In this document: piece by piece, positions 8,157-15,772 of the stretch
Position numbering within the stretch: the stretch's first letter is position 1
How the letters are laid out: each line of letters begins with the position of its first letter
The notes under the pieces: generated by a model
What the model was told of the DNA's origin: nothing
Databases searched by the model: none
Seen by the model: only the letters and a program-made list of their open reading frames with translations
NCBI GenBank assembly: GCA_025363495.1
Contig: JANYDR010000527.1
Coordinates: forward strand, 1 to 16,240
DNA length: 16,240 nt
Reading direction: 5' to 3'
From: Cyclobacteriaceae bacterium
GTDB lineage: Bacteria > Bacteroidota > Bacteroidia > Cytophagales > Cyclobacteriaceae
Made by a program: the position numbers and the translations under genes

Positions 8157-8750
8157 TTATTCTTTACTAATCCCGATTAGTCTCCTAATATACTTCCCCA
8201 CAATATCAAACTCCAGGTTCACTTTATCTCCTGTCTTAAGCTGATGAAAGTTAGTATGCTCATACGTATATGGAATGATGGCCACAGAAAATGATCCATC
8301 TCTGGAATCAAAACAGGTAAGACTCACTCCATTCACGGCAACAGAACCTTTTTCAACGGTAACATTCCCGAATGCTGAATCATAGCCAAACTCAAAAATC
8401 CAGCTTCCATTCTCGTCTTTAATGGATTTTACAACGCCGGTTTGATCGACGTGCCCCTGTACAATGTGACCATCGAATCTTCCATTGTTGAGCATGGACC
8501 GCTCAAGATTAACGATGCTTCCCGGCTGAAGATCGCCAATATTTGATTTTTGCAATGTCTCATCAACGGCGGTAACCCAATACATTCCCTTTCCGAGTTT
8601 TGTCACCGTGAGACATACTCCATTGTGAGAAATGCTTTGGTCAACTTTTAATTCGTGACTGATATTGCTGGAGAACAAAATGTGTTTATTCGTTCCTTCT
8701 GATTCTATCTTTTCAACTTTGGCGGTTGATTCTATGATGCCTGTAAACAT
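8157..8750 (-). CDS. ribE: Riboflavin synthase, alpha chain
   Basis: Catalyses the last step of riboflavin synthesis: two molecules of 6,7-dimethyl-8-ribityllumazine are converted into riboflavin and the pyrimidinedione that returns to lumazine synthase. It acts in the cytosol as a trimer. The 197-residue length is normal for the family. Two lumazine-binding barrels are seen: residues 1 to about 93, opening with the diagnostic MFTGIIE and containing SHNGVCLTV; and about 94-197, opening with GHIVQGHVDQTGVV and containing VAVNGVSLT and IPYTYEHTNF. The MFTGI start is itself part of the fold, which fixes the start at 8750. The C-terminus DIVGKYIRRLIG is also typical. No other riboflavin gene and no FMN riboswitch is visible nearby, so the gene appears to be a single unit. 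Confidence 0.97.
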   Translation of the reverse strand: MFTGIIESTAKVEKIESEGTNKHILFSSNISHELKVDQSISHNGVCLTVTKLGKGMYWVTAVDETLQKSNIGDLQPGSIVNLERSMLNNGRFDGHIVQGHVDQTGVVKSIKDENGSWIFEFGYDSAFGNVTVEKGSVAVNGVSLTCFDSRDGSFSVAIIPYTYEHTNFHQLKTGDKVNLEFDIVGKYIRRLIGISKE

Positions 8751-8754
8751 GAGT

Positions 8755-8762
8755 CAAAGATA
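8755..8762 (-). promoter_or_regulatory. Possible Bacteroidota -7 promoter element for ribE
   Basis: On the minus strand this reads TATCTTTG, an exact match to the TAnnTTTG element used by the primary sigma factor of Bacteroidota. No clear TTTG -33 partner is present at the usual distance. It ends only 4 bases before the ribE ATG, so transcription from it would begin at or next to the start codon and give a leaderless or nearly leaderless mRNA. A chance match is possible. Confidence 0.3.
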
Positions 8763-8949
8763 GGGAAATCAGCAATCGATATTGATAAACCGCGATACGA
8801 AATGCAGCAAGATGATATCATTCATATCGTCCAATATAATTTTTTTCCCACAGATTCACGGAAGAAACAGCTACGCCGTTTTCATCCGTGTCATTTATTA
8901 ATTCCAGCATTATTGTAAAAATCTGTACAATTCCATCCAATATCTTTTT
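8763..8949. other. Intergenic stretch with a partial CCACAGATT repeat
   Basis: No gene is seen. A CCCACAGATT end at 8847-8856, like those of the neighbouring elements, is followed by CACGGA (8857-8862), which pairs with TCCGTG (8885-8890). The expected opposite AATCTGTGG end is missing, so this looks like half of an element or a decayed copy. Confidence 0.45.
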
Positions 8950-9067
8950 TTGCCACAGATGGCACAGATGTACACAGATCATTGCTCATAATTCTTTTAC
9001 TGGTAAAGAATAACACAGATGGGCAGCTTCGCTGCCTGTCTGTGGAAATCTATGCAATCTGTGGCAA
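8950..9067. repeat. 118-base inverted-repeat element with TTGCCACAGAT ends
   Basis: The left end (8950-8969, starting TTGCCACAGAT) matches the reverse complement of the right end (9048-9067, ending ATCTGTGGCAA) at 17 of 20 bases. CACAGAT recurs inside at 8964-8970, 8973-8979 and 9014-9020. The centre carries a strong hairpin at 9014-9044: 14-base arms CACAGATGGGCAGC and GCTGCCTGTCTGTG around the loop TTC, perfect if two G-U pairs are allowed. It sits between ribE and the end of the propeller-amidohydrolase gene. It resembles a miniature palindromic mobile repeat; no transposase gene is present. Confidence 0.65.
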
Positions 9068-9144
9068 GCCTCCGCATGCGAAGCTAGCCAGTTAGCAACG
9101 TTGTTTTACGCTGAAGGCGTATTAGAGTCCGTGAGAAATGTATT
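9068..9144. other. Short gap after the propeller-amidohydrolase gene
   Basis: Contains the palindrome CGCATGCG (9073-9080) and a small hairpin ACGC/GCGT (9108-9120) about 25 bases past the stop codon of the propeller-amidohydrolase gene. On the minus strand the small hairpin is followed by only a few A residues and no T run, so I do not call a terminator. Confidence 0.35.
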
Positions 9145-12100
9145 TCACTTCTGCTTCAGCAACGAATCAATATCATACCGTATCCCATTCTTAAACACAA
9201 TCTCCACATTCAACGCATCTTTAATATTCTTCAATGGATCTCCGCTTACAATCACAAGATCAGCAAGCTTACCGACCTCCACAGAACCCAAATCTTTATC
9301 AACTCCAATAGCTTCCGCTGAATACAACGTGGAAGAACGAAGTGTCTGAAACGGTGTTAACCCAGCCGCAACAAAATTTTGCATCTCTACTTGCAAGCTC
9401 AATCCATACGTAATAAATGGAGAATCCGTTCCCGCCGTCATCCTCACTCCTGCGTTCACCATTTTTACTAACGTCTTTTCAAGGTCGGCGAATCCTTCAT
9501 CGCTCCTGACGGTTGCCATTTGTTTGATAAACGCATCTACACTAGCCACGTAATCTTTTGTATACAGTGCGTTCAATTGTTTATTCTTTATTATATCAGG
9601 ATCACTAAGCCATTTTTTTGAAAAGCCTCCATATAACGCTACCGTTGGTGTCATGTTCATTCCGGATTTGGAAAGTATCTGAACAACGTCATCATAGTTC
9701 CTGTTCAACGCTGTCATCTTGGGAGAATAACCTCTCCTGCTGGTGGCACTCATGTGTTCTACGGCATCCACGCCATAAGAGGTAGCAGGATAGATTTCGT
9801 GTGATGAAACGGGTATACCATGCTCGTGCGCAAAAGCGGTAGCACGCTTCTGAAAGTAATCGGGGAAACGAACGTAGGTTTTTACAAAATCATATTCAAG
9901 GGTTGCTGCGCGCTGCAATTCCATATCAAGTTGAAGCCCGGTTGCAACGGTGGTTGCCAGTTCATAGTAAATCCTTCCTCCTTCCAGCAATGGTCCGGTA
10001 AAAAACTCTCTCGGACCAACACGTGCACCACTTTCCCATGATTCTTTACGTTCACGCGCATCATAGGGATCTCCCCCTGTCTCGCGAACAGAAGTAATTC
10101 CATACGCCAGCCAACCTCTTCCCGTCATCTCCCCTGCCGATCCGTTTTGGTGTGTATGCATTTCAAATAATCCCGGCATAACCGTTTTGGTTGAAGCATC
10201 AATTACTGTTCCCGTCCGGTTGGATTGATGAGGAACGATTTCTTTTATCCGATTACCATCGACTACAATGTCCATGTTCTTCTGATAAGTTGCAGATCGA
10301 CCATCGAAAATCTGTCCAGCATGAATCACATACGAACTATGATTCTTTTGCGGAGTCCACTCCATTGATAATGGTACTTCCTCCACTGAACCATCGTTAA
10401 GACTTACTTTTCTTAAGTGATCGGTAGCCATAAATACCAATGACTTTGAATCTCCCGTCCAGCTTGGCGCATCCGACAATTCGTTGGTAACTCTTGTCGG
10501 TGGCCCCACGGGTTGTCCGGTTGCGTTAACTGTTATTGTCCATAATACTCCATCCTGAATGTAGGCCATCTTATGACCATCAGGTGACCACACCGGTCCG
10601 CTCTTACCTCGTTGCGCGAGTGAACGGCCTTCCGTTGGCGTCATGAATTTTGAAGGATCACCATTAACAGGAACTATCAATATTCTTGAAAGTCCTTCCC
10701 TGAATCGCGAGGAGTATGGAAGAAGCGCTTCCAGTGCTACAAGCTTTCCGTCAACAGACCATGTCGGCTTACCGGGAGTGAACAAAGCTTTATATAATGT
10801 CTTTGACTCACCAGTTGCTAAATCGAGAACCTGAAGAGTAGATGTCCCGAATCCCACAACTCCATCATTTAATATATAGGCGATCTTACTTCCATCCGGA
10901 GAAAAAGCTGGTTGCAAAGCATGCCTATTGGATGTAGTAATTTGCTTTTCTGTCCCAGCCGGAATATCACGGATCCAGATATTCATATTCGTTCCATTGC
11001 GGTCGGAAACAAAAGCAAGTTTCTTTCCGTCGCGGGACCATTCAGGGTCAATGTCCATTGCAACGTCTTTCGTCAGTTGCACAGGCTTCGGATTTCCCTG
11101 TTTGACAAGCCAGATGTCTCCCAACGCTGTAAAAGCGACGGAACTACCGTCCGGTGAAACCACAGGTCCAAAAACACCCAATACTTTTCGTGGGACCTCA
11201 CTATCAAAATCTCTTTTCTTCTTTGAATAGGTTGGACGAATTACTGTTAGCTCTGCCGAAAGCGGAATTACTTTTGAGGGTTGTTTGTCCAGTATTTTCC
11301 GCAGGATTTTTCCATCTCCTGTGTAAACAAGCTCCTTATCAGAAAGCCATGACGCCCGAAATGGAAACACATCTTCATTATCAGGACTCCATATCTTTTG
11401 TTCACCAGTGGCTACCGTCACCACCATCAATTGACTCTTCGCCTTCGCAAATGCATTGAACGAAATTTGTTTTCTGTCCGGACTCCATGACGGCGCATTG
11501 AGTGTTGCTTTTGAAGGAACTATAAGTTGCTCCTTACCAGATTCGTTAATAATAAAGAGTCCTCCATTGGATCTTGTCGATACAAATGCGATTTGCTTAT
11601 TATCTGATGCATAGGCAGGGTTATAATCGTTCGCCGGATCAGTAGTCAATTGCTTGAACTCCCCCGTTGCTACCGACATTTCCCAGATGTCATAATTACC
11701 TGAACGATCCGATGAAAAAATGATCTTCGATCCATCCGGTGACCACTGCGGTTCGCGCTCATCATACATTCCAAAGGTGATCTGCTTTAAATCAGATCCA
11801 TCATTATTGATTGTCCATAAATGATAACCACCATCACGATATGAGTGAAAGAGAATTAAATTACCGTCAGGTGACCAGGCTGGCTGTCGCTCATCTCCCA
11901 TCCCATCGGTTAATAATTTCACTGCGCCACCTGTGATTGGAAGAGTTCCAATGGTACCCTGAAGATCGATAGCGATTGTTTTACCATCAGGAGATACAGA
12001 GGACGCCATGTTGGTTCCTTCGTGGACGGTGATTTTAATTTTATCTCCTGTCTGAGCAAACGTGTTGACACTTATACCAATCAGAGCTATTAAACAACTT

Positions 12101-12315
12101 GCCGGAAATTTAATCTGGAAATTTTTAAACCACGAAGGCACGAAGGCACGAAGTAAGGCACTATTGGAATCAACTGTGTCTTCTTTGTGTCCTCGTGTCC
12201 TCGTGGTAAAAAAAATAGGCTGATTAGTCGCTCGAGTCTTAATTTGGATTTTATTGAACCACGAAGTCACGAAGGCACTAAGGAAGGCACTATAATGTTG
12301 GGTTAGAAAAATCAT
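9145..12315 (-). CDS. Secreted beta-propeller / amidohydrolase fusion protein
   Basis: Residues about 95-650 are TolB-like PD40 propeller blades, marked by repeated WSPDG or FSPDG motifs (near 147, 191, 277, 387, 426, 471, 577) and enough for two propellers. Residues about 661-1056 are a metal-dependent amidohydrolase of the imidazolonepropionase/prolidase-like type. The expected ligands are visible: H720 and H722 in GLFEMHTHQNG, K812 in FVKTYVRF (candidate carboxylated lysine), H839 in SSHE, H854 in VEHMS and D964 in AGTDSPF. The fold closes with LGSVEVGKLADLVIVSGDPL. The propeller may bind or gate a peptide-like substrate; the substrate is unknown. The start is doubtful. A signal peptide (KFPASCLIALIGISVNTFAQ) sits at residues 69-88, and everything before it is translated CCACGAAG repeat. 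The only upstream ATG is at 12315; GTG at 12141 (residue 59) or ATT at 12114 (residue 68) would place the signal peptide at the N-terminus. Confidence 0.9.
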   Translation of the reverse strand: MIFLTQHYSAFLSAFVTSWFNKIQIKTRATNQPIFFTTRTRGHKEDTVDSNSALLRAFVPSWFKNFQIKFPASCLIALIGISVNTFAQTGDKIKITVHEGTNMASSVSPDGKTIAIDLQGTIGTLPITGGAVKLLTDGMGDERQPAWSPDGNLILFHSYRDGGYHLWTINNDGSDLKQITFGMYDEREPQWSPDGSKIIFSSDRSGNYDIWEMSVATGEFKQLTTDPANDYNPAYASDNKQIAFVSTRSNGGLFIINESGKEQLIVPSKATLNAPSWSPDRKQISFNAFAKAKSQLMVVTVATGEQKIWSPDNEDVFPFRASWLSDKELVYTGDGKILRKILDKQPSKVIPLSAELTVIRPTYSKKKRDFDSEVPRKVLGVFGPVVSPDGSSVAFTALGDIWLVKQGNPKPVQLTKDVAMDIDPEWSRDGKKLAFVSDRNGTNMNIWIRDIPAGTEKQITTSNRHALQPAFSPDGSKIAYILNDGVVGFGTSTLQVLDLATGESKTLYKALFTPGKPTWSVDGKLVALEALLPYSSRFREGLSRILIVPVNGDPSKFMTPTEGRSLAQRGKSGPVWSPDGHKMAYIQDGVLWTITVNATGQPVGPPTRVTNELSDAPSWTGDSKSLVFMATDHLRKVSLNDGSVEEVPLSMEWTPQKNHSSYVIHAGQIFDGRSATYQKNMDIVVDGNRIKEIVPHQSNRTGTVIDASTKTVMPGLFEMHTHQNGSAGEMTGRGWLAYGITSVRETGGDPYDARERKESWESGARVGPREFFTGPLLEGGRIYYELATTVATGLQLDMELQRAATLEYDFVKTYVRFPDYFQKRATAFAHEHGIPVSSHEIYPATSYGVDAVEHMSATSRRGYSPKMTALNRNYDDVVQILSKSGMNMTPTVALYGGFSKKWLSDPDIIKNKQLNALYTKDYVASVDAFIKQMATVRSDEGFADLEKTLVKMVNAGVRMTAGTDSPFITYGLSLQVEMQNFVAAGLTPFQTLRSSTLYSAEAIGVDKDLGSVEVGKLADLVIVSGDPLKNIKDALNVEIVFKNGIRYDIDSLLKQK
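12129..12207. repeat. CCACGAAG inverted-repeat element inside the 5' end of a gene
   Basis: The left arm starts ACCACGAAGGCACGAAGG and the right arm is its imperfect complement (20 of the first 25 bases match), giving a 79-base element with a short AT-rich centre. It is in frame with the propeller-amidohydrolase gene and encodes roughly residues 37-63, immediately before the signal peptide. Arms of this kind, made of short CACGAAG steps, are a dispersed extragenic repeat type in many environmental bacteria as I remember them. Confidence 0.7.
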
Positions 12316-12422
12316 TTTTTTCTTTAAGATAAGTTATTCAAAACAACAAAAATAAGTCTTGCGCTAAAAAAAACACTACAATAAATCTGTAGTGTCTTCT
12401 TTGTGTCTTCGTGACCTCGTGG
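12258..12422. repeat. Second, longer CCACGAAG inverted-repeat element spanning a start codon
   Basis: The left arm from 12259 (CCACGAAGTCACGAAGGCAC) pairs with the complement of the right arm ending at 12422 at 18 of the first 20 bases. The two arms share a GTCACGA variant not found in the element at 12129-12207, which supports pairing them as one unit of about 165 bases. Its interior holds the only ATG start of the propeller-amidohydrolase frame (12315) and a possible promoter element. The left arm and its flank (12241-12293) also resemble 12111-12164, so part of the region is a direct duplication. Confidence 0.6.
12347..12354 (-). promoter_or_regulatory. Possible -7 promoter element for the propeller-amidohydrolase gene
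   Basis: Reads TATTTTTG on the minus strand, matching TAnnTTTG, and lies 31 bases before the ATG at 12315. An A/G-rich stretch (AAAGAAAAAA) directly precedes that ATG, as is common in this phylum. The -33 region is only T-rich, without a clean TTTG. If real, the promoter lies inside the long CCACGAAG element, which would then be supplying transcription to this gene. Confidence 0.3.
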
Positions 12423-12441
12423 CAAATAAATATAGTCAACC

Positions 12442-14100
12442 CTATTTCTTCTCGGCCGTTGGCGCCGGTAATTTCGATATCGCCTCCTTCTGATCCGGTC
12501 GTATCGTTGGATACTGAATACCCAACTGCTCCAGGTACGTCTTGTACTTAACAGGATTATAATAAGTAGCCTTTAGCTTCGGCGCATACTCGCTCATAAT
12601 CTTTTGGTTCAGGTAAATCGCTGGATTGTCTTTCTCTCCTATTAATGGAACATATTTCATATCCTTTGTCTGCTCCGTGCGATAGTAAGCCCACGCATTC
12701 TTTAAAATCTCCGGCTTCAGCAGCATGTCTAACATTGTCATTACTTCAGCCTTCGCACCATACACAATTCCTTTATGCGCTATAGGCGTAGCCATAGAAA
12801 TCGCATTGCTCCAATGATGGCCTGGTAGTCCGGGAATGTTCGACGGATAACGCAACACGATCGTCGGCAATGACCAACTGATGTCCGCAATATCATCTGA
12901 TCCACCACCCATTGCCATCAACTCACGTCCCATCACCTTTACTGACCCCACCGGTGTTGGTAATCCTATCGTATCAAGTTTCGTAGCAAGACCTTCGATC
13001 TTCGGAGCTTTCATTTCAATCTGCGATGCTTTCGCCAACATCTGATCTTCTTCGGTCCACGTTGGAAGACCAACTTTCTTGATATTCTCATACATCGCTT
13101 CCGCAATTGGTCTGTTGAAGTGACCAGGCCATGCAGAACCAAGAATATCATAGGTGAATTTTGTGTCAGTCATTATTGAGGCTCCCTCAGCCATCTTTAC
13201 GCCAATATCAAAGAGTTTTTTAATATCAGGATAGGTCCGTTCGCGGAAGTAATACCAGACTGCTGCCTTCGATGGAACAACATTCGGTTGATCGCCACCA
13301 TCTGTAATAACATAGTGTGATCGTTGTGTAAGCTCAAGATGCTCGCGTCTGAAATTCCAGCCGATGTTCATCAACTCAACTGCATCCAGTGCACTTCTTC
13401 CCCGCCATGGTGCACCGGCGGCATGAGCTGCCTGTCCTTCAAAATTGAAACGCACAGAAACCAATCCATTATTCCCGGCATCACCATATGAAACACCAAG
13501 ATTATTGCCAACGTGAGTAAAAATGCAGGCGTCAACATCTTTAAAATATCCGGCACGGACATAAAACGCTTTCGTACCAACTACCTCTTCAGCAACACCA
13601 GGCCAGAGCATGATCGTACCCTGAATTTTTTCTTTCTCCATTATCTTTTTCAGTGCAAGCGCCGAAATGATATTCAATGCCTGTCCTGAATTATGCCCTT
13701 CTCCATGACCCGGCGCACCATCTACAATCGGATCGTGATATGCTACTCCGGGTTTCTGAGATGCTTTAGGAATACAATCAACATCGGAACCCAAAGCGAT
13801 TACCGGTTTACCACTTCCCCATGTGGCAATCCATGCCGTAGGAATGCCAGCCACTCCTTTCTGAATTTTGAATCCATTCTTCTCGAGAAGGTTTGTGAGA
13901 TAGATGAAACTTTCAAACTCCTGAAATCCAAGCTCAGAGAAGCTGAATAACATATCATTGATCTGCTGTCCGAGTACAGCATTTTTCTCCACCTCCTGAG
14001 CCGCGTCAGCTTTAAGTTTTTCAACCTGGCGAAGTTCTGTTTGGGCAAACCCTGCCGTAACCAACATAAGGGCCGCGAGTAAACAATTTATTTTCTTCAT
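12442..14100 (-). CDS. Secreted M20-family amidohydrolase (AbgB-like), copy 3
   Basis: Zinc-type hydrolase of the M20 group, nearest to the p-aminobenzoyl-glutamate hydrolase subunit AbgB; the reaction is probably removal of an acyl or aryl group from an amino acid or small peptide. Residues 1-20 are a signal peptide ending in FAQ with no lipobox, so a periplasmic location is expected. Key features are GSDVD at 104-108 (metal-ligand Asp region), GHGEGHNSG at 131-139, GVAEE with E171/E172 (catalytic Glu region), THV with H196, AAHAAGAPWRGRSALDAVEL at 224-243, GDQPNVVPSKA at 269-279, GGGSDDIADISW at 398-409 and GLPGHHW at 424-430. The usual M20D HGCGH is HGEGH here. At 552 residues it is longer than cytosolic M20D enzymes (about 400-480), mainly through a C-terminal tail rich in YY and QLGIQYPTIRPDQKEA. 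It is last of three tandem copies, 16 bases after the previous stop. Confidence 0.92.
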   Translation of the reverse strand: MKKINCLLAALMLVTAGFAQTELRQVEKLKADAAQEVEKNAVLGQQINDMLFSFSELGFQEFESFIYLTNLLEKNGFKIQKGVAGIPTAWIATWGSGKPVIALGSDVDCIPKASQKPGVAYHDPIVDGAPGHGEGHNSGQALNIISALALKKIMEKEKIQGTIMLWPGVAEEVVGTKAFYVRAGYFKDVDACIFTHVGNNLGVSYGDAGNNGLVSVRFNFEGQAAHAAGAPWRGRSALDAVELMNIGWNFRREHLELTQRSHYVITDGGDQPNVVPSKAAVWYYFRERTYPDIKKLFDIGVKMAEGASIMTDTKFTYDILGSAWPGHFNRPIAEAMYENIKKVGLPTWTEEDQMLAKASQIEMKAPKIEGLATKLDTIGLPTPVGSVKVMGRELMAMGGGSDDIADISWSLPTIVLRYPSNIPGLPGHHWSNAISMATPIAHKGIVYGAKAEVMTMLDMLLKPEILKNAWAYYRTEQTKDMKYVPLIGEKDNPAIYLNQKIMSEYAPKLKATYYNPVKYKTYLEQLGIQYPTIRPDQKEAISKLPAPTAEKK

Positions 14101-14116
14101 GTCTGCTGTAAAGTGT

Positions 14117-15769
14117 TTATTTTTTTAATTCTTTCTTAACTACTTCCTTCTGATCAGGACGCAAGGTCGGGTATTGAATTCCCAATTGATCCATATAAGT
14201 TTTATACTTCACCGGATCATAATAAAAGGCTTTCAACTTCGGCTTAAAATCATCCATTGTTTTTTTGTTGAGTGTAATAGCTGGTGAATCTTTCTCTGAA
14301 ATAAGCGGAACGTATTTCTGATCTTTAGTTTGAACGTTATTATAATAATCCCAGGCCTTTACGAGAATCTGAGGCTTTAGGAAAAAGTCCAGCAACGTGA
14401 GTGATTCTGCCTTTGCTCCTGCCACGATACCTTTATGAGCAATGGGTGTTGCCATCGCTATTGCATCTGACCAATGATGTCCCGGCAGGTTTGGAATGTT
14501 CGATGGAAATAAAAGAACAACCGTCGGCACTGTCCATGAGATGTCAGCCACATCATCTGATCCCCCACCGACAACCTGCAACTTATGACCGTCAATCATA
14601 ACAGACTTCTCATCGATAGGTAATGAAATCGTATCCAACTTCACGGCAAGTCCCTCTATCTTTCCTTTCATTTCTGCTTGCGTAGCAATTGCTAGGGTCT
14701 GATCCTCAACAGACCATTTCGGCAAACCTACTTTCTTAATATTGTCATACATGGCTTCCGCGATCGGACGATTGTAGTGATTGGGCCAGGCTGAACCGAG
14801 TATCTCATAGGTGAGCTTTGTGTCAGTCATCAGTGCAGCACCTTCAGCGGTTCTCAACCCTTTTTCATACAGCGCTTTTATCGCAGGATAGGTCCGTTCA
14901 CGAAAGTAATACCATACAGATGCCTTTGAAGGAACAACGTTGGGTTGATCCCCTCCATCAGAAACAACATAGTGAGATTGTTGTGTTAACTCAAGATGTT
15001 CACGTCGGAAATTCCACCCTACGTCCATCAATTCAACAGCATCAAGAGCGCTTCGTCCACGCCACGGTGCACCTGCTGCATGTGCGGCAGCACCTTCGAA
15101 CGTAAATTTCACTGAAACTAATCCGGTATCACCACTGTCACCGTAACCTACACTGAGATTACTTGAAACATGAGTGAATATGCAGGCGTCTACATTTTTA
15201 AAAACTCCTGCGCGAACAAAATAGGCTTTCGTTGCCAATAGCTCTTCAGCAACTCCTGGCCAGAGCATAATGGTGCCTTGAATTTTTTCACGCTCCATGA
15301 TTTTCTTAAGAGCCAGAGCAGAAATAATATTAACTGCTTGCCCGGAATTATGTCCTTCACCATGACCAGGTGCACCTTCCACAATCGGATCATGATAGGC
15401 TACTCCAGGTTTTTGAGAAGCTTTAGGTATACCGTCAACATCAGATCCTAATGCAATCACAGGTTTACCATTTCCCCACGTGGCTGTCCATGCAGAAGGA
15501 ATGCCTGCGATACCCTTTTGTATTTTAAATCCATTCTTTTCCAGAAGTGCAGTGATGTACGCCGAAGTCTCAAATTCCTGAAAGCCTAACTCAGAAAAAC
15601 TAAAGAGCATATCATTAATCTGCTGACCCAGCACGGCATTTTTCTCTACCTCCTGAAGGATATCTGATTTCAGTTTTTCAACGTCGCGCAGGTTCATCTC
15701 CGTTTGGGCAAACGAAAGATTCGCCATCAATACAATCAGTAAGCAACCCGCGCTTTTCAGAAACGACAT
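14117..15769 (-). CDS. Secreted M20-family amidohydrolase (AbgB-like), copy 2
   Basis: Close paralogue of the next gene, aligning along the full length with almost no gaps. Signal peptide at residues 1-22 (MSFLKSAGCLLIVLMANLSFAQ), no lipoprotein cysteine in the right place. The active-site signature is kept: GSDVDGIPKASQ near 108-119, GAPGHGEGHNSG near 132-143, WPGVAEE near 170-176, AAHAAGAPWRGRSALDAVEL, GDQPNVVPSKA, GGGSDDVADISW and NLPGHHWSDAIAMATPIAHKG. Like its paralogue it has Glu at the position where typical M20D enzymes have a metal-binding Cys. The C-terminus again has KYKTYMDQLGIQYPTLRPDQKE. It starts 3 bases after the stop of the upstream copy and ends 16 bases before the next ATG, so the three are probably translated from one message. 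Differences between copies lie mostly on surface-like helices and may mean related but distinct substrates. Confidence 0.92.
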   Translation of the reverse strand: MSFLKSAGCLLIVLMANLSFAQTEMNLRDVEKLKSDILQEVEKNAVLGQQINDMLFSFSELGFQEFETSAYITALLEKNGFKIQKGIAGIPSAWTATWGNGKPVIALGSDVDGIPKASQKPGVAYHDPIVEGAPGHGEGHNSGQAVNIISALALKKIMEREKIQGTIMLWPGVAEELLATKAYFVRAGVFKNVDACIFTHVSSNLSVGYGDSGDTGLVSVKFTFEGAAAHAAGAPWRGRSALDAVELMDVGWNFRREHLELTQQSHYVVSDGGDQPNVVPSKASVWYYFRERTYPAIKALYEKGLRTAEGAALMTDTKLTYEILGSAWPNHYNRPIAEAMYDNIKKVGLPKWSVEDQTLAIATQAEMKGKIEGLAVKLDTISLPIDEKSVMIDGHKLQVVGGGSDDVADISWTVPTVVLLFPSNIPNLPGHHWSDAIAMATPIAHKGIVAGAKAESLTLLDFFLKPQILVKAWDYYNNVQTKDQKYVPLISEKDSPAITLNKKTMDDFKPKLKAFYYDPVKYKTYMDQLGIQYPTLRPDQKEVVKKELKK

Positions 15770-15772
15770 ATT

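Noticed and set aside
8751..9144. An FMN riboswitch controlling ribE
   Set aside because: The sequence upstream of ribE shows dispersed repeats, none of the conserved FMN-aptamer core, and a likely promoter right at the start codon.
10912..11459. Overlapping plus-strand open frames of about 80-100 codons opposite the propeller region
   Set aside because: They lie entirely inside a well-supported minus-strand gene with clear motifs and show no protein-family features of their own.
12118..12315. The N-terminal 66 residues of the propeller-amidohydrolase frame as a real protein domain
   Set aside because: Most of the sequence is translated inverted repeat and precedes an intact signal peptide.
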